64,000 nucleotides of DNA from Rhizobacter sp. (GTDB lineage: Bacteria; Pseudomonadota; Gammaproteobacteria; Burkholderiales; Burkholderiaceae_C). The DNA is taken from contig JAHBZQ010000001.1 in the NCBI GenBank assembly GCA_019635355.1, positions 1,984,001-2,048,000 on the forward strand, given 5' to 3'. A model generated the notes under the pieces. The model made no database searches. It saw nothing but the letters and a program-made list of their open reading frames with translations, and was not told the DNA's origin. A program made the translations under genes and the position numbers. This document shows, one piece after another, positions 7,838 through 16,367 of the stretch (its first letter is position 1; each line of letters starts with the position of its first letter).

Positions 7838-8551
7838 TCACCACTCGCGCAGCTTCACGCGCAGCCGGGCGATCGACTGGCTGTGCAACTGACACACACG
7901 CGATTCGGTGACCTTCAGCACCGCCGCGATTTCCTTGAGGTTCATGTCGTGCTCGTAGTACATGCTCATCACGTACTGCTCGCGCTCGGGCAGGTTCTTG
8001 ATGCCTTCGACCAGGGCTTCGCGCATGCGCTGGTCTTGCAGCTGGGCGAGCGGGTTGAAGCTCTCGTCGGCCACGTGGCGGTCGAGGTAGTCGTTGTCGC
8101 CGTCGTCGCCCGACATGTCTTCCAGGTACACGAGCTGGGTGCCGCGCACCTTGCCGAGCAGCTCCTGGTATTCGGTGAGCGTGACACCCATCTCGCGGGC
8201 GATCTCACTTTCGGCGGGCGCGCGGCCGAGCTTCTGCTCGAGCTTGTGCACCGCGCTCTCGATGCTGCGCTGCTGCTTGCGCACGCCGCGCGAGAGGTAG
8301 TCGTTGCCGCGCAGCTCGTCGAGCATGGCGCCGCGGATGCGCTGGGTGGCGAAGGTTTCGAACTGCACGCCCTGCGCCGCGTCGAAGCGGCTGAGTGCGT
8401 CGGTGAGCCCGATCATGCCGACCTGGATCAGGTCGTCGAGCTCGACGTTGGCCGGCAGCTTGGCGATCATCTGGTGGGCCAGGCGGCGCACCAGCGGGCT
8501 GTACTGCTTGAGCATCGAGTTGACGTCGAGTTGGCCTTTGGCGGTGTACAT
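7838..8551 (-). CDS. fliA: Flagellar sigma factor 28
   Basis: 237 residues with sigma-70-family regions in order. Region 2 spans about residues 12-90 (PLVRRLAHQMIAKLPANVEL, DDLIQVGMIGLTDALSRFD, FETFATQRIRGAMLDELR). Region 3 follows, and region 4 is about 180-235 (LPEREQYVMSMYYEHDMNLK, then VTESRVCQLHSQSIARLR). Length and motifs match FliA, which directs RNA polymerase to late flagellar promoters of the TAAA-N15-GCCGATAA type. Such sites are seen at 58936-58963 and 60481-60508. It lies third in flhF-flhG-fliA. No flgM anti-sigma gene is in the window. Confidence 0.95.
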   Translation of the reverse strand: MYTAKGQLDVNSMLKQYSPLVRRLAHQMIAKLPANVELDDLIQVGMIGLTDALSRFDAAQGVQFETFATQRIRGAMLDELRGNDYLSRGVRKQQRSIESAVHKLEQKLGRAPAESEIAREMGVTLTEYQELLGKVRGTQLVYLEDMSGDDGDNDYLDRHVADESFNPLAQLQDQRMREALVEGIKNLPEREQYVMSMYYEHDMNLKEIAAVLKVTESRVCQLHSQSIARLRVKLREW

Positions 8552-8570
8552 GTTTCTCGGCTCCGAGCGG

Positions 8571-9362
8571 TCAATTCAGGACGTATTGCGCGTTCTCTTG
8601 CGAGTTCAACGCGGTATGCAGGCCACGCGCGCCGACGTGGGCGCCGGGCGCCTGCATCAGCACATCGCGGGCCCAGCGGCGCAGCGCGCTGGTGGGCGCT
8701 TCGCGGGCATCTGAGGCGGGGTCGATCTGCAGCCAGTCGCGCAGCACGGCCCCGAGGAAATCATCGGCACAGGTCGCCAGCTGGATCGCGATGCGCTCGG
8801 CGCGCGGCGAGCTGGGCGAGGCGCACAGCAGCAGGTCGAACACCACCAGGCCGGCGCGCTGGTTGAGCAGCTTCATCGCGGCGTAGGCGTGGGTCACGGC
8901 GGAGGGCCGGTCGTCGGCCAGCAGCAGCGGGCGGGCTTCGCTGCGGGCGAACATGCGGCACAGGTCGGCTTCGGTCGCGTGCACCAGCACCACGTCGGCG
9001 TGGGGCGCGGCGTCGGCCACGGCATGCAGGAAGCTCGCGGTGGAGCCGGTCGCATCCACATAGCGCACCGGCAGGCCGCGCGCGGCGAGGTAGGAAACTT
9101 GCGCCGACAGCGTCTCCACGCATTCGGCGAGGTCGAGCAGGGCGAGCTCTTTCGGGGCCGGGGCACGATCAGAGGCGTCGATCACCATCACATGCGCACC
9201 GTGCTCGGCGAAGGCGGTGCACAGCCGCTCGAGCATCACGCCGCCGAAGGCGACGTGCGGGTTGGCCACCACCGGCACGAAGCGCACGCGGGCATGCGCA
9301 AACATCTGCCGCAGGCCGGCGGCCTGGTCGGTGGGGAACGAAGAATCGTAGGCGTCGTACAT
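8571..9362 (-). CDS. flhG: FlhG/MinD-like flagellar number regulator, degenerate ATPase
   Basis: 263 residues placed between flhF and fliA exactly where flhG (fleN/ylxH) belongs. The fold follows ParA/MinD order: first strand and loop (VPVVANPHVAFGGVMLERL, residues 29-47), VMVIDASD, ADVVLVHATEADLCRMF, then LVVFDLLLCASPSSP. The deviant Walker A (KGGVGK) that binds ATP in FlhG is absent; NPHVAFGG takes its place, with no lysine. ATP-driven dimerisation is therefore probably lost, while regulatory contacts with FlhF or the master regulator may remain. Identity rests mainly on position and fold order. Confidence 0.75.
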   Translation of the reverse strand: MYDAYDSSFPTDQAAGLRQMFAHARVRFVPVVANPHVAFGGVMLERLCTAFAEHGAHVMVIDASDRAPAPKELALLDLAECVETLSAQVSYLAARGLPVRYVDATGSTASFLHAVADAAPHADVVLVHATEADLCRMFARSEARPLLLADDRPSAVTHAYAAMKLLNQRAGLVVFDLLLCASPSSPRAERIAIQLATCADDFLGAVLRDWLQIDPASDAREAPTSALRRWARDVLMQAPGAHVGARGLHTALNSQENAQYVLN

Positions 9363-9394
9363 GTGAGGTCGAGGCGCTCTGGTAATCGGTCAGG

Positions 9395-11089
9395 TCAGGC
9401 GTGCAGCGAAGACGAACGCGGGCGCTGCGCTTGCTGGCGCGCCGTGAAGATCAGGTTCACGTCGGCCGCTTCCACGCGGTAGGCGGGGTTCACGTTGGCG
9501 CGCAGCGCGCGGTGCACGAGCGCATGGGCCGACAGGCGGTGCCAGTCTTCGGGCACACGCTGGCCGTTGGCCACGCCCACCACCTTGAGCTTGTGGCGGA
9601 TCAGCGCGTCGAGCGCGGGGGCGAGCTTCACGGCTTCGTCCATCTTCGACAGGATCAGCCCGCGGCAGGTGGCCGCGTGGTACGAAATCATCACGTCTTC
9701 GATCGTCTCGCCTTGTGCGGCGGCGTTGATGACGAGCAGCTTCTGGATCGAGCGGTGCGCCAGCATCTCCAGCAGCTCGCGGGTGCGGGTGTCGCGCTGG
9801 GCCATGCCGGCGGTGTCGATCAGCACCATCTTCTTGGAGGCCAGCAGTTCCAGCAGGTCTTCGAGCGAGGCGCGGTCGTGGGCGGTGTGCACCGGCACGC
9901 CGAGGATGCGGCCGTAGGCGCGCAGCTGTTCGTGGGCACCGACACGATACGCGTCGAGCGTGATCAGGCCGAGGTTGTTGGCGCCATGCTTCGAAGCGAA
10001 GGCGGCGGCGATCTTGGCGGCACTCGTCGTCTTGCCGACGCCGGTGGAGCCGATCAGGGCAAACACGCCGCCCTGGTCTTCCAGCGCGTGCTCGGCTTCG
10101 CCGGTGATGAGGTTGCGCTCCAGCACGTTGGCGGCCCAGGCGGTCTCGTCGGCCACATCGGTGGGCAGGCTCTCGACGAGCTTGCGGGTGAGCGCGGGCG
10201 AGAAGCCGCAATCGAGCAGCTTCTGGATCAGCTGGGCCTGCGCCGGGTGGCGCTGCATCTTCTCCATGAAGGCGAGCGCGCCGAAGCGGTCTTCGATCAG
10301 GCCCTTCATCGAGCGCAGCTCGTTCATCATGTCCTGCTGCTCGCGGCGCGCGGCGGCCAGGTTGACGGCGCTTTGCGTGTCGGCCAGCGAGGGCACGGCC
10401 ACGGGCTGCTGCATCACCGGCTGGGGCATGGCTTGCGGCTGTTGCGCGGCGCGCACTTCTTCACGCAGCACCGGCGGCTCGCGCATCTGGCTGCGCGGCT
10501 GGGCGGGTGGCGTCACGATGGCGAGGTTGGGGGCGGCCTTGGGCGGCTGCGGCACGCTGCTGCGGGCGGCCAGGCGCTGCTCGAGCGCGCTCGGCAGGTC
10601 GGGCTCGATGTCTTGCCGCGAATCCATGAAGCCCTGGCGGGAATCCGCAAAGTCCTGGCGCGAGTCTTCGAAGCCGGGCTCCTGGCCACGGCCCTGCGCA
10701 TTCATCGCGGCCTGGCGGCGCTTGAGCATGCGCTCGCGCACGTAGTCCTGGAACGAAAGCGTGCTCATCGACAGGCGGGCCACGTCGTCCTGCACGTCGT
10801 CGTTGATGACAGGCGCTTGTTGCCGCGGAGCGGCAGCCTGGGCCGGGGCGGCCTTGGGCGTCGGCTTGGCGGCTGGGCGAGCCGGCTGCTGGGGTGCGGC
10901 GGTGCGCGCGGCCACCGAGGTGGCCGACAGGCGCTCGATCTGCTGCACGCTCTCGGGCGCCATGGCCAGCACTTCCACGCCTTCGGGGCAGGGCTTGGTC
11001 GACAACACCACGGCGTCTTCGCCGAAAGCCTGGCGCACCAGGGTCAGGGCGTCGCGCGAGGTGCGCGCAGTAAAGCGTTTGACGTTCAT
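9395..11089 (-). CDS. flhF: Flagellar SRP-type GTPase FlhF
   Basis: 564 residues. The B domain starts MNVKRFTARTSRDALTLVRQ and AFGEDAVVLSTK. A long Pro/Ala/Gln-rich linker follows (about 60-260), then the N domain and a GTPase G domain. The G1 loop is ALIGSTGVGKTTSAAKIAAA (near residue 346), then GLITLDAYRVGAHEQLRAYG, MVLIDTAGMAQRDTR and LILSKMDEAVKLAP. FlhF places flagella, usually at a pole. The linker carries three or more tandem heptads of the DSRQDF type (residues 141-161), which is unusual. It is first in the flhF-flhG-fliA run; flhA is not upstream of it here but lies 26 kb away. Confidence 0.95.
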   Translation of the reverse strand: MNVKRFTARTSRDALTLVRQAFGEDAVVLSTKPCPEGVEVLAMAPESVQQIERLSATSVAARTAAPQQPARPAAKPTPKAAPAQAAAPRQQAPVINDDVQDDVARLSMSTLSFQDYVRERMLKRRQAAMNAQGRGQEPGFEDSRQDFADSRQGFMDSRQDIEPDLPSALEQRLAARSSVPQPPKAAPNLAIVTPPAQPRSQMREPPVLREEVRAAQQPQAMPQPVMQQPVAVPSLADTQSAVNLAAARREQQDMMNELRSMKGLIEDRFGALAFMEKMQRHPAQAQLIQKLLDCGFSPALTRKLVESLPTDVADETAWAANVLERNLITGEAEHALEDQGGVFALIGSTGVGKTTSAAKIAAAFASKHGANNLGLITLDAYRVGAHEQLRAYGRILGVPVHTAHDRASLEDLLELLASKKMVLIDTAGMAQRDTRTRELLEMLAHRSIQKLLVINAAAQGETIEDVMISYHAATCRGLILSKMDEAVKLAPALDALIRHKLKVVGVANGQRVPEDWHRLSAHALVHRALRANVNPAYRVEAADVNLIFTARQQAQRPRSSSLHA

Positions 11090-11483
11090 GGGTTGCTCCG
11101 CGTCGCCGGGCCCGAAAGGAAGGCCTGGCAGTGCATCAAGTGTGTAAGAGGGTGTGCCGTGACGGTCTGGCGATCAGCGCACCGAAACCCGGTCATTTGG
11201 GGTGATCCGGAGGGCAGTCGGGAGAAGCGTTGAAGGACAGTCATGTGCACGGCGCGACCTGGTTTTTCGCCAAGCCATTGTTCCGGGACGCCTCTCGGAC
11301 TTGAGCGGAATGAAAGGGGCGGAAGCCGCCCAATTCCGGTCAGACCGGGGGCATGAGGAACGGGGGTGAATGCCCCCTTCGCCAACGGCCGGTCGGGCGA
11401 CCGGCCGGGTGCGCATCACACGATGCGCACTACGGCACAGTTTTCCGGCCAGGGCGGCCGGAATGCGCTGGAAGCAGCGCGCG
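11090..11483. other. Intergenic region upstream of flhF
   Basis: About 390 bases between the flhF start and the terminator of the glucan operon. Its minus-strand side must hold the flhF promoter, but no clear sigma-70, sigma-54 or sigma-28 element was recognised. Overlapping frames on both strands look like GC-rich shadows. Confidence 0.5.
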
Positions 11484-11508
11484 AGAAACGGAAAGGCCCC
11501 TCAGGGCC
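11484..11508 (-). terminator. Rho-independent terminator of the GH1/GH-A/lipoprotein operon
   Basis: On the minus strand GGCCC-TGAG-GGGCC (11495-11508) overlaps the stop codon of the lipoprotein gene. A T-rich tract (TTTCCGTTTCTC) follows. The short GC stem followed by U-rich RNA fits an intrinsic terminator. Confidence 0.6.
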
Positions 11509-12187
11509 CGACCGTGATGCGGCCGACGCTGAAGTCGACCGTGCGGCTTGCGCTGCCGCTCAGCGTGGGGTCGCTGACCTCGATGGCGGCGACGGCGGGC
11601 AGCACGCTCGCGATCGATTTGCCGCGGGCCTCGCAATAGCCCTCGGGGCGGAAGGCCGACAGCGGCACCGCCACTTCGCGCAGCGCTACGCTCACGGACA
11701 CGGTGGTCACCGGGTAGCAGCCGGACGCACGCGTGGCCGGGTCGTCGCCGAGCACGCGCAGGCGCAGCTGGGTGGCCGTGGCCGAGGCGAGTTGCAGCCG
11801 CAGCTGGCGCAGCGCGGTGAGGTCGCTCGTCTTGCCGGCCGGCCCCGGCGTGGCCAGGAATCCGATGCCGGCCCAGGTGCTGCCCTTCTGCGGCCACACC
11901 GTGCCGGTGACGCGGGCCACGCCGTCGATGACCTTCACATCGTCGACGCGGGCATCGCCTTCCTTTTCCGAATAGGCGAAGGTCTCGTGCAGGCCGCCCT
12001 GCGCCGTCGCGCCGGCCGGCGCGGGCACGGCGAACACCAGCGGGGCCGGTGTCGCGTCGGTCGGCGTGGGCTGGGTCGCGCTGGCGGCGGGGCCGGGGTC
12101 GCCTAGGGTCGCACAGCCGGTGACGAGGGCGATCGCGGCCAAGGCGATGCCGCCCCGCGCGCCGAGGCGCTTGGTTGGGGTGCTCAT
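11501..12187 (-). CDS. Secreted lipoprotein, beta-glucan-locus paralogue A
   Basis: 228 residues with a lipobox (LVTGC, Cys25), so it is anchored after export. The mature part is beta-rich. It shares two blocks with the protein at 21784-22605: a strand pair LRLQLASATATQLRLRVLG followed by GCYPV, and VPLSAFRPEGYCEARGKSI followed by VLPAVAAIEVSD. The conserved Cys in each block could form a disulfide. The fold suggests a carbohydrate-binding or CIA30-like jelly roll, but no catalytic motif is seen. It is the last gene of the GH1 operon. AGGAG precedes its ATG. Function is unassigned. Confidence 0.7.
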   Translation of the reverse strand: MSTPTKRLGARGGIALAAIALVTGCATLGDPGPAASATQPTPTDATPAPLVFAVPAPAGATAQGGLHETFAYSEKEGDARVDDVKVIDGVARVTGTVWPQKGSTWAGIGFLATPGPAGKTSDLTALRQLRLQLASATATQLRLRVLGDDPATRASGCYPVTTVSVSVALREVAVPLSAFRPEGYCEARGKSIASVLPAVAAIEVSDPTLSGSASRTVDFSVGRITVGP

Positions 12188-12226
12188 GTCGTGTGTCTCC
12201 TTCTGTATGTATCTAGTGCGCAGTGA

Positions 12227-13546
12227 TCAAGGCGCACGCTGCAACTTCACCACCGCCATCGAACGCGCCGGCAGGGTGAGTTCACGGCCGGTGGGCAAGG
12301 TGCCGAAGTCGGCCTCGTTTTCCACGATGCCGGCATCGAAGTACTTCGCCTGCTGCACCTGCCAGCCGGCGACGTCGAGCGCCACGCGCAGCGGCGCGGT
12401 CTGGGTGTTGAGCAGCAGCACCTGCATCGTGTTGCCGTCGCGCACGGCGTGCGACCAGAGCCGCGCATCGCTCGAATCGGCCTGCACGAAGCGCCCCTCC
12501 AGGCCATTGAGCAGGCGGAAGGCGTAGTAGGTGGGGCGCGGCACGCCGGCGTTGTCAAGCAGGCCGTGGAAGCCGGTGCCCTGGTAGGCGAAGTAGTGCG
12601 CCATGTCCACACCCTGGCGGGCCAGTCGCAGCGCCGTCTCGGCGGCCCACAGGCCCGCGGGCATGTCGGCCAGGAAACGCGGCCGGTCGGTCTTCCACGA
12701 CAGGCCGTATTCGGTCACCGCGATGGGCAGCTCGCGGGTGTGGCCGAGCGGGTTGTGGCGCGGGTCGCGCAGGGTGGCGCGCACCGAGCGGAGGGTCGCA
12801 TCGACCTGCGCCACGCTCGCGAGCGCCGCCTCTTCGCTGCCGTCGCCTTCGGTCGGGTAGATGTGATACGACACCACGTCGACCACGTCGCCGCACAGCT
12901 CGACGAAGCGCTCGAGGAAGCGCATCGGCGCCGCGTGGATGCCCGAGACGGCCGGCCCCACCACCTTGATCTGCGGGTCGACCGCCTTCACCGCCTGGGC
13001 CTGCGCGCGGAAGACCTCGCAGTAGCGATCGGGCGTCCAGCTCTTGTCGCCGCGCGTCACGGCGTAGAGATCGGGCTCGTTGCCGATCTCCCAGTGCCGC
13101 ACCTTGAGCCCACGCTCGCGCGCCATGCGCACCGCCGAGGCGGCGTCTTCGGGGCGGGTGGCCGGCACGCGGTCCACACGGCCGGCGAACACACGCGTCT
13201 GGATCACGAGTTCGGGCGAGCCCTTCACCAGCGTGAGCAGCGAGCGGAACGCGTCCAGCGTGCCGGCGTCCATGTCCTGCTCGTCGCCGATGTTGCCGCC
13301 GGGAAAGCGCAACGACGCGGCCGGCGTGAGCGCCAGCGCTTCGCCGTGGTCGACCATCGACATCCAGTTGCCGAAGTTGTAGCCGCGGGTCACGGCCGGG
13401 TTGACGGCGAGGCCCGCCTGGTCGGGGTTCACGGTCACGCGTGCGTCGACCTTCGCCGCCTGCGGCGTGGGCGCCGCACATCCACCCAGCAACGCGACCG
13501 CCACGGTCCACACCCACACGCTCTTCATCATGGTCTGTGCCTTCAT
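12227..13546 (-). CDS. Clan GH-A glycoside hydrolase lipoprotein (GH39/GH51-like)
   Basis: 439 residues. The lipobox is LLGGC (Cys23). The (beta/alpha)8 barrel shows LRFPGGNIGDEQD, then the acid/base segment HWEIGNEPDLY (E157) and the nucleophile segment IAVTEYGLSWK (E279). A small beta domain closes the C terminus (MQVLLLNTQ, RSMAVVKLQR). The paired Glu at the ends of strands 4 and 7 define clan GH-A. Family assignment is uncertain: the NEPD plus TEYG pattern resembles GH39/GH51 arabinofuranosidase- or xylosidase-like enzymes. The ATG overlaps the GH1 stop as ATGA, indicating translational coupling and fixing the start. Confidence 0.82.
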   Translation of the reverse strand: MKAQTMMKSVWVWTVAVALLGGCAAPTPQAAKVDARVTVNPDQAGLAVNPAVTRGYNFGNWMSMVDHGEALALTPAASLRFPGGNIGDEQDMDAGTLDAFRSLLTLVKGSPELVIQTRVFAGRVDRVPATRPEDAASAVRMARERGLKVRHWEIGNEPDLYAVTRGDKSWTPDRYCEVFRAQAQAVKAVDPQIKVVGPAVSGIHAAPMRFLERFVELCGDVVDVVSYHIYPTEGDGSEEAALASVAQVDATLRSVRATLRDPRHNPLGHTRELPIAVTEYGLSWKTDRPRFLADMPAGLWAAETALRLARQGVDMAHYFAYQGTGFHGLLDNAGVPRPTYYAFRLLNGLEGRFVQADSSDARLWSHAVRDGNTMQVLLLNTQTAPLRVALDVAGWQVQQAKYFDAGIVENEADFGTLPTGRELTLPARSMAVVKLQRAP

Positions 13547-14934
13547 GCCACGCACCCGCCTTCCTGGATCAGCCGGCGGTACCAATGGAAACTCTCCTTC
13601 GGCGTGCGCGCCAGGGTGTCGAAGTCGACGTGCACGAGGCCGAAGCGCATGCCGTAACCGTAGGCCCACTCGAAGTTGTCCATCAACGACCAGGCCATGT
13701 AGCCGCGCAGGTCGCTGCCGGCGCGCACCGCGCGGTCGAGCGCGATCACGTGGCGGCGGAAGTATTCGATGCGTGTCGCATCGTCGATCACGCCCTGGTC
13801 GTCGGGGCCGGTGTTGTCGCAGGCGCCGTTCTCGGTGATGACGATGGGCGGGTTGCCGTATTCATCGCGGATCCACGAGAGCACCTTGTAGAGGCCGTCG
13901 GCGAAGATGTTCCAGTCGATGTCGGTCTTCTTGAAGCCGGGCACGTCGACCGACTCCAGCCGGCGCAGCTGGTGGATCTGGCGCGCCACCTCGTCGTGCG
14001 GCGGCTCGCCGGGTGGCGCCTCGCGCGTGTAGCAGCCCGAGTAGTAGTTGATGCCGAGCAGGTCGGTGGGCTGGGCGATGGTGGCCATGTCGCCGTCTTC
14101 CACCGGCGGGTGAATGCCCAGCGCGGCGTAGCCCGCGAGCATCTCGGCCGGGTAACGCCCGCGGTACAGCGGGTCGAGGAACCAGCGGTTGAACCAGGCC
14201 AGGCCCCGCTCGCACGCCGCCACATCGGCCGGGTGCTGGGTGTAAGGCTCGTGCCACTCGACGTTGGGCGCGAGGCCGATGCGGCCGGCAAACTCGCCGC
14301 GCCGGAACTCCTTCACCGCGAGCCCGTGCGCGAGCAGCAGGTGGTGGGCCACCGTCACGGCACGCCCGAGGTCGCGCTCGCCCGGTGCGTGCACCCCATA
14401 GGCGTAAGAAAGGAACGACGCACACCACGGCTCGTTGATGGTGAACCAGACCGGCACCTCGTCGCCCAGCGCCTCGAACATCGCGCGCGCGTAGAGCGCG
14501 AAGTCGGTGGCGCAGCGGCGCGACATCCAGCCGCCTTCGTCCTGCAGGGCCTGTGGCAGGTCCCAGTGGTAGAGCGTGGCCATCGGCTGGATGCCGGCCT
14601 CGCGCAGCAAGCGCACCAGGCGCCGGTAGTAGTCGACGCCAGCGGGGTTGAGCGGGCCGCGGCCCGCGGGCATCACACGCGACCACGAGATCGAGAAGCG
14701 GTACGCCTGCACGCCGAGCTGGCGCAGCAGCGCCACGTCTTCCTCGACACGGCGGTAGGAGTCGCAGGCGCGATCGCCGGTGTCGCCGTTGGCGACGCGG
14801 CCGGCAGTCTTGGCGAAGGTGTCCCAGATGCTGGGCGTGCGGCCGTCGGCATCGGCGCTGCCTTCGATCTGGTAGGCCGAGGTGGCAGCGCCCCAGAGGA
14901 AGCCGGGTGGAAATCGGAAGTGGTCGGGTTGCAT
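13543..14934 (-). CDS. GH1 beta-glucosidase
   Basis: 463 residues, no signal peptide, so cytoplasmic. It opens with the GH1 signature FRFPPGFLWGAATSAYQIEG. The acid/base glutamate is in WFTINEPW (E168) and the nucleophile in PIVITENGACDN (E368). It ends with the usual MAWSLMDNFEWAYGYGMRFG and TPKESFHWYRRLI. It should cleave imported beta-linked gluco-oligosaccharides to glucose. The frame is open to 15057, but the family begins at ATG 14934. A perfect LacI-type operator (14956-14969) lies 22 bases upstream of the start. It is the first gene of a three-gene operon. Confidence 0.95.
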   Translation of the reverse strand: MQPDHFRFPPGFLWGAATSAYQIEGSADADGRTPSIWDTFAKTAGRVANGDTGDRACDSYRRVEEDVALLRQLGVQAYRFSISWSRVMPAGRGPLNPAGVDYYRRLVRLLREAGIQPMATLYHWDLPQALQDEGGWMSRRCATDFALYARAMFEALGDEVPVWFTINEPWCASFLSYAYGVHAPGERDLGRAVTVAHHLLLAHGLAVKEFRRGEFAGRIGLAPNVEWHEPYTQHPADVAACERGLAWFNRWFLDPLYRGRYPAEMLAGYAALGIHPPVEDGDMATIAQPTDLLGINYYSGCYTREAPPGEPPHDEVARQIHQLRRLESVDVPGFKKTDIDWNIFADGLYKVLSWIRDEYGNPPIVITENGACDNTGPDDQGVIDDATRIEYFRRHVIALDRAVRAGSDLRGYMAWSLMDNFEWAYGYGMRFGLVHVDFDTLARTPKESFHWYRRLIQEGGCVA

Positions 14935-14955
14935 GCCCGTGACGATAGCGAGCCG

Positions 14956-14969
14956 TGCAAGCGCTTGCA
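14956..14969. promoter_or_regulatory. LacI-family operator upstream of the GH1 operon
   Basis: Perfect 14-base palindrome TGCAAGCGCTTGCA with the central CG typical of LacI/PurR-family sites. The same 14 bases recur at 16315-16328 before the ABC-transporter operon, and the LacI-type gene lies between the two. A regulator binding here, just upstream of the GH1 start codon, would block transcription. Confidence 0.85.
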
Positions 14970-15053
14970 ATGACAGCGCCGTGCCGTTCTTGCGAAGCGT
15001 GTCAGGGGAAGCGAGATGTGCCCATGACGAGACACCCGGCCATCGGCCCATAA

Positions 15054-15065
15054 GCAAGCGCTATC
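15054..15065. promoter_or_regulatory. Weak LacI-type half-operator before the lacI-like gene
   Basis: GCAAGCGCTATC keeps the left half and centre of the GCAAGCGCTTGC operator, with two mismatches in the right half. It lies 28 bases upstream of the regulator's own start, so weak autoregulation is possible. Confidence 0.45.
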
Positions 15066-15093
15066 ATGAAACTTCACTGAAACCTCGCAACCG

Positions 15094-16161
15094 ATGGCCT
15101 CCAAGATCACGCTTGAAGAAGTGGCACGCCTGGCGGGTGTCTCCACCAGCACCGTGTCGCGCCACCTGAATGGCACCCACTTCGTGGCCGGCGAGAAGGC
15201 TGCGGCCATCGAGCAGAGCATCCAGCGGCTGAACTACCGGCCCAACCTGGTGGCGCGCGGGCTGGCACGTGGCCGCACGCTCACGGTCGGCGTACTCACG
15301 CAGGAGATCGTGAGCTCCTTCTTCAACGAAGCCATGCGCGGCGTGGAAGACGGCCTGATCGGCCACGAGTACGACGCCATCTTCGCCAGCACCCACTGGG
15401 AGCGTGACGACGAGGCCAAGCGCCTCGCGTCGATGGAGGGGCGGCGCGTGGACGGGCTGATCCTCATCCACCCCGGCATTGACGACGCCACGCTCGACCG
15501 CCACGCGCAGAGCGTGCCCATGGTGGTGGTGGGCCGCCAGGTGAATTCGCGCTTCGTGCATTCGCTCGCCTTCGACCACGGCCTGGGCGCGCAGCAGGCC
15601 ATGCAGCACCTGTTGGAGCTCGGCCACCGCCGCATCGCCTACATCGGCGGCCCATCGGGCCGCGACGACGCCGACCAGCGCTTTCTCGCCTACCGCGCCG
15701 CCCTGCAGTCGGCCGGCATCGGGTTCGACCCGCGGCTCGTGGCACCTGGCAACTACGTCGAGGCCGGCGGCCTGAGCGCAATGACGCTGCTGCTCGACCG
15801 CGGCCTGCCCTTCTCAGCCGTCTTCTGCGCCAACGATGACTCGGCCTACGGCGCGATGCTCGCGCTGCACCGCCGCCAGCTGCGCGTGCCCGACGACGTG
15901 TCGGTGGTCGGCTTCGACGACGTCGCCCACTCGGCCTATTGCGTGCCGCCGCTCACGTCGGTGAAGCAACCGCTGCGCGAGCTGGGGCGCGAAGCGGCCA
16001 ACGCGGTGGTCGCCCTCATCGACGGGCGCAAGCCTCCGCGCGGCCCGATGGCCCGGCTCGAGCTGGTGGTGCGTGAGTCCACACGCGCGCTGCCGATGAA
16101 GCAGGGCAAGGCAGCACCTGCTGCAGCGCGCAAGAAGGCCACGGCGCGACGGGCCTCGTGA
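15094..16161 (+). CDS. LacI-family transcriptional regulator of the glucan locus
   Basis: 355 residues. The N-terminal helix-turn-helix (ITLEEVARLAGVSTSTVSRH, residues 5-24) and hinge RLNYRPNLVARGL are typical. A periplasmic-binding-protein-like sensor domain follows (about 60-335), with LTVGVLTQEIVSSFFNEAM, RRVDGLILIHP, HRRIAYIGGPSGRDDADQR and VSVVGFDDVAHSAY. A basic, disordered tail (KAAPAAARKKATARR) ends the protein. It is divergent from the GH1 operon and precedes the transporter operon; identical operators in front of both make them its likely targets. The inducer is presumably a beta-glucan oligosaccharide. Confidence 0.92.
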   Translation: MASKITLEEVARLAGVSTSTVSRHLNGTHFVAGEKAAAIEQSIQRLNYRPNLVARGLARGRTLTVGVLTQEIVSSFFNEAMRGVEDGLIGHEYDAIFASTHWERDDEAKRLASMEGRRVDGLILIHPGIDDATLDRHAQSVPMVVVGRQVNSRFVHSLAFDHGLGAQQAMQHLLELGHRRIAYIGGPSGRDDADQRFLAYRAALQSAGIGFDPRLVAPGNYVEAGGLSAMTLLLDRGLPFSAVFCANDDSAYGAMLALHRRQLRVPDDVSVVGFDDVAHSAYCVPPLTSVKQPLRELGREAANAVVALIDGRKPPRGPMARLELVVRESTRALPMKQGKAAPAAARKKATARRAS

Positions 16162-16166
16162 CCACG

Positions 16167-16209
16167 CTCCGTTCGGGCTGACCCTTCGACAGGCTCAGCG
16201 CGAACGGAG
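16167..16209. repeat. Dispersed palindromic (REP-like) repeat, copy 1
   Basis: Outer arms CTCCGTTCG / CGAACGGAG pair perfectly around a core with TTCGACAGGCTCAG. It is a short version of the element also found at 20744, 34321, 41272, 41590, 61442 and 63981. It directly follows the lacI-like gene and could serve as its terminator. Confidence 0.8.
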
Positions 16210-16280
16210 GTGGGGCGCCTACCCGCCGCAAGCCGCCCCCGCCTGCCAAATCTTGCGGTTTCGCACGGGGTTCGTCCGCA

Positions 16281-16310
16281 GTGACACGCCTCGAAGCCGA
16301 CTTCTACACT
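16281..16310 (+). promoter_or_regulatory. Candidate sigma-70 promoter of the sugar ABC operon
   Basis: GTGACA (16281-16286) and TACACT (16305-16310) are 18 bases apart and end five bases before the LacI operator at 16315. The operator would cover the transcription start. The -35 and -10 each differ from consensus at one or two positions. Confidence 0.45.
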
Positions 16311-16314
16311 GCCG

Positions 16315-16328
16315 TGCAAGCGCTTGCA
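16315..16328. promoter_or_regulatory. LacI-family operator of the sugar ABC-transporter operon
   Basis: Perfect palindrome TGCAAGCGCTTGCA, identical to the site at 14956-14969. It lies 39 bases before the binding-protein start and just downstream of a plausible -10. Confidence 0.85.
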
Positions 16329-16367
16329 TGAACCGGCAGCGCGTCTCGCCAACGACACGGAGAAGAC

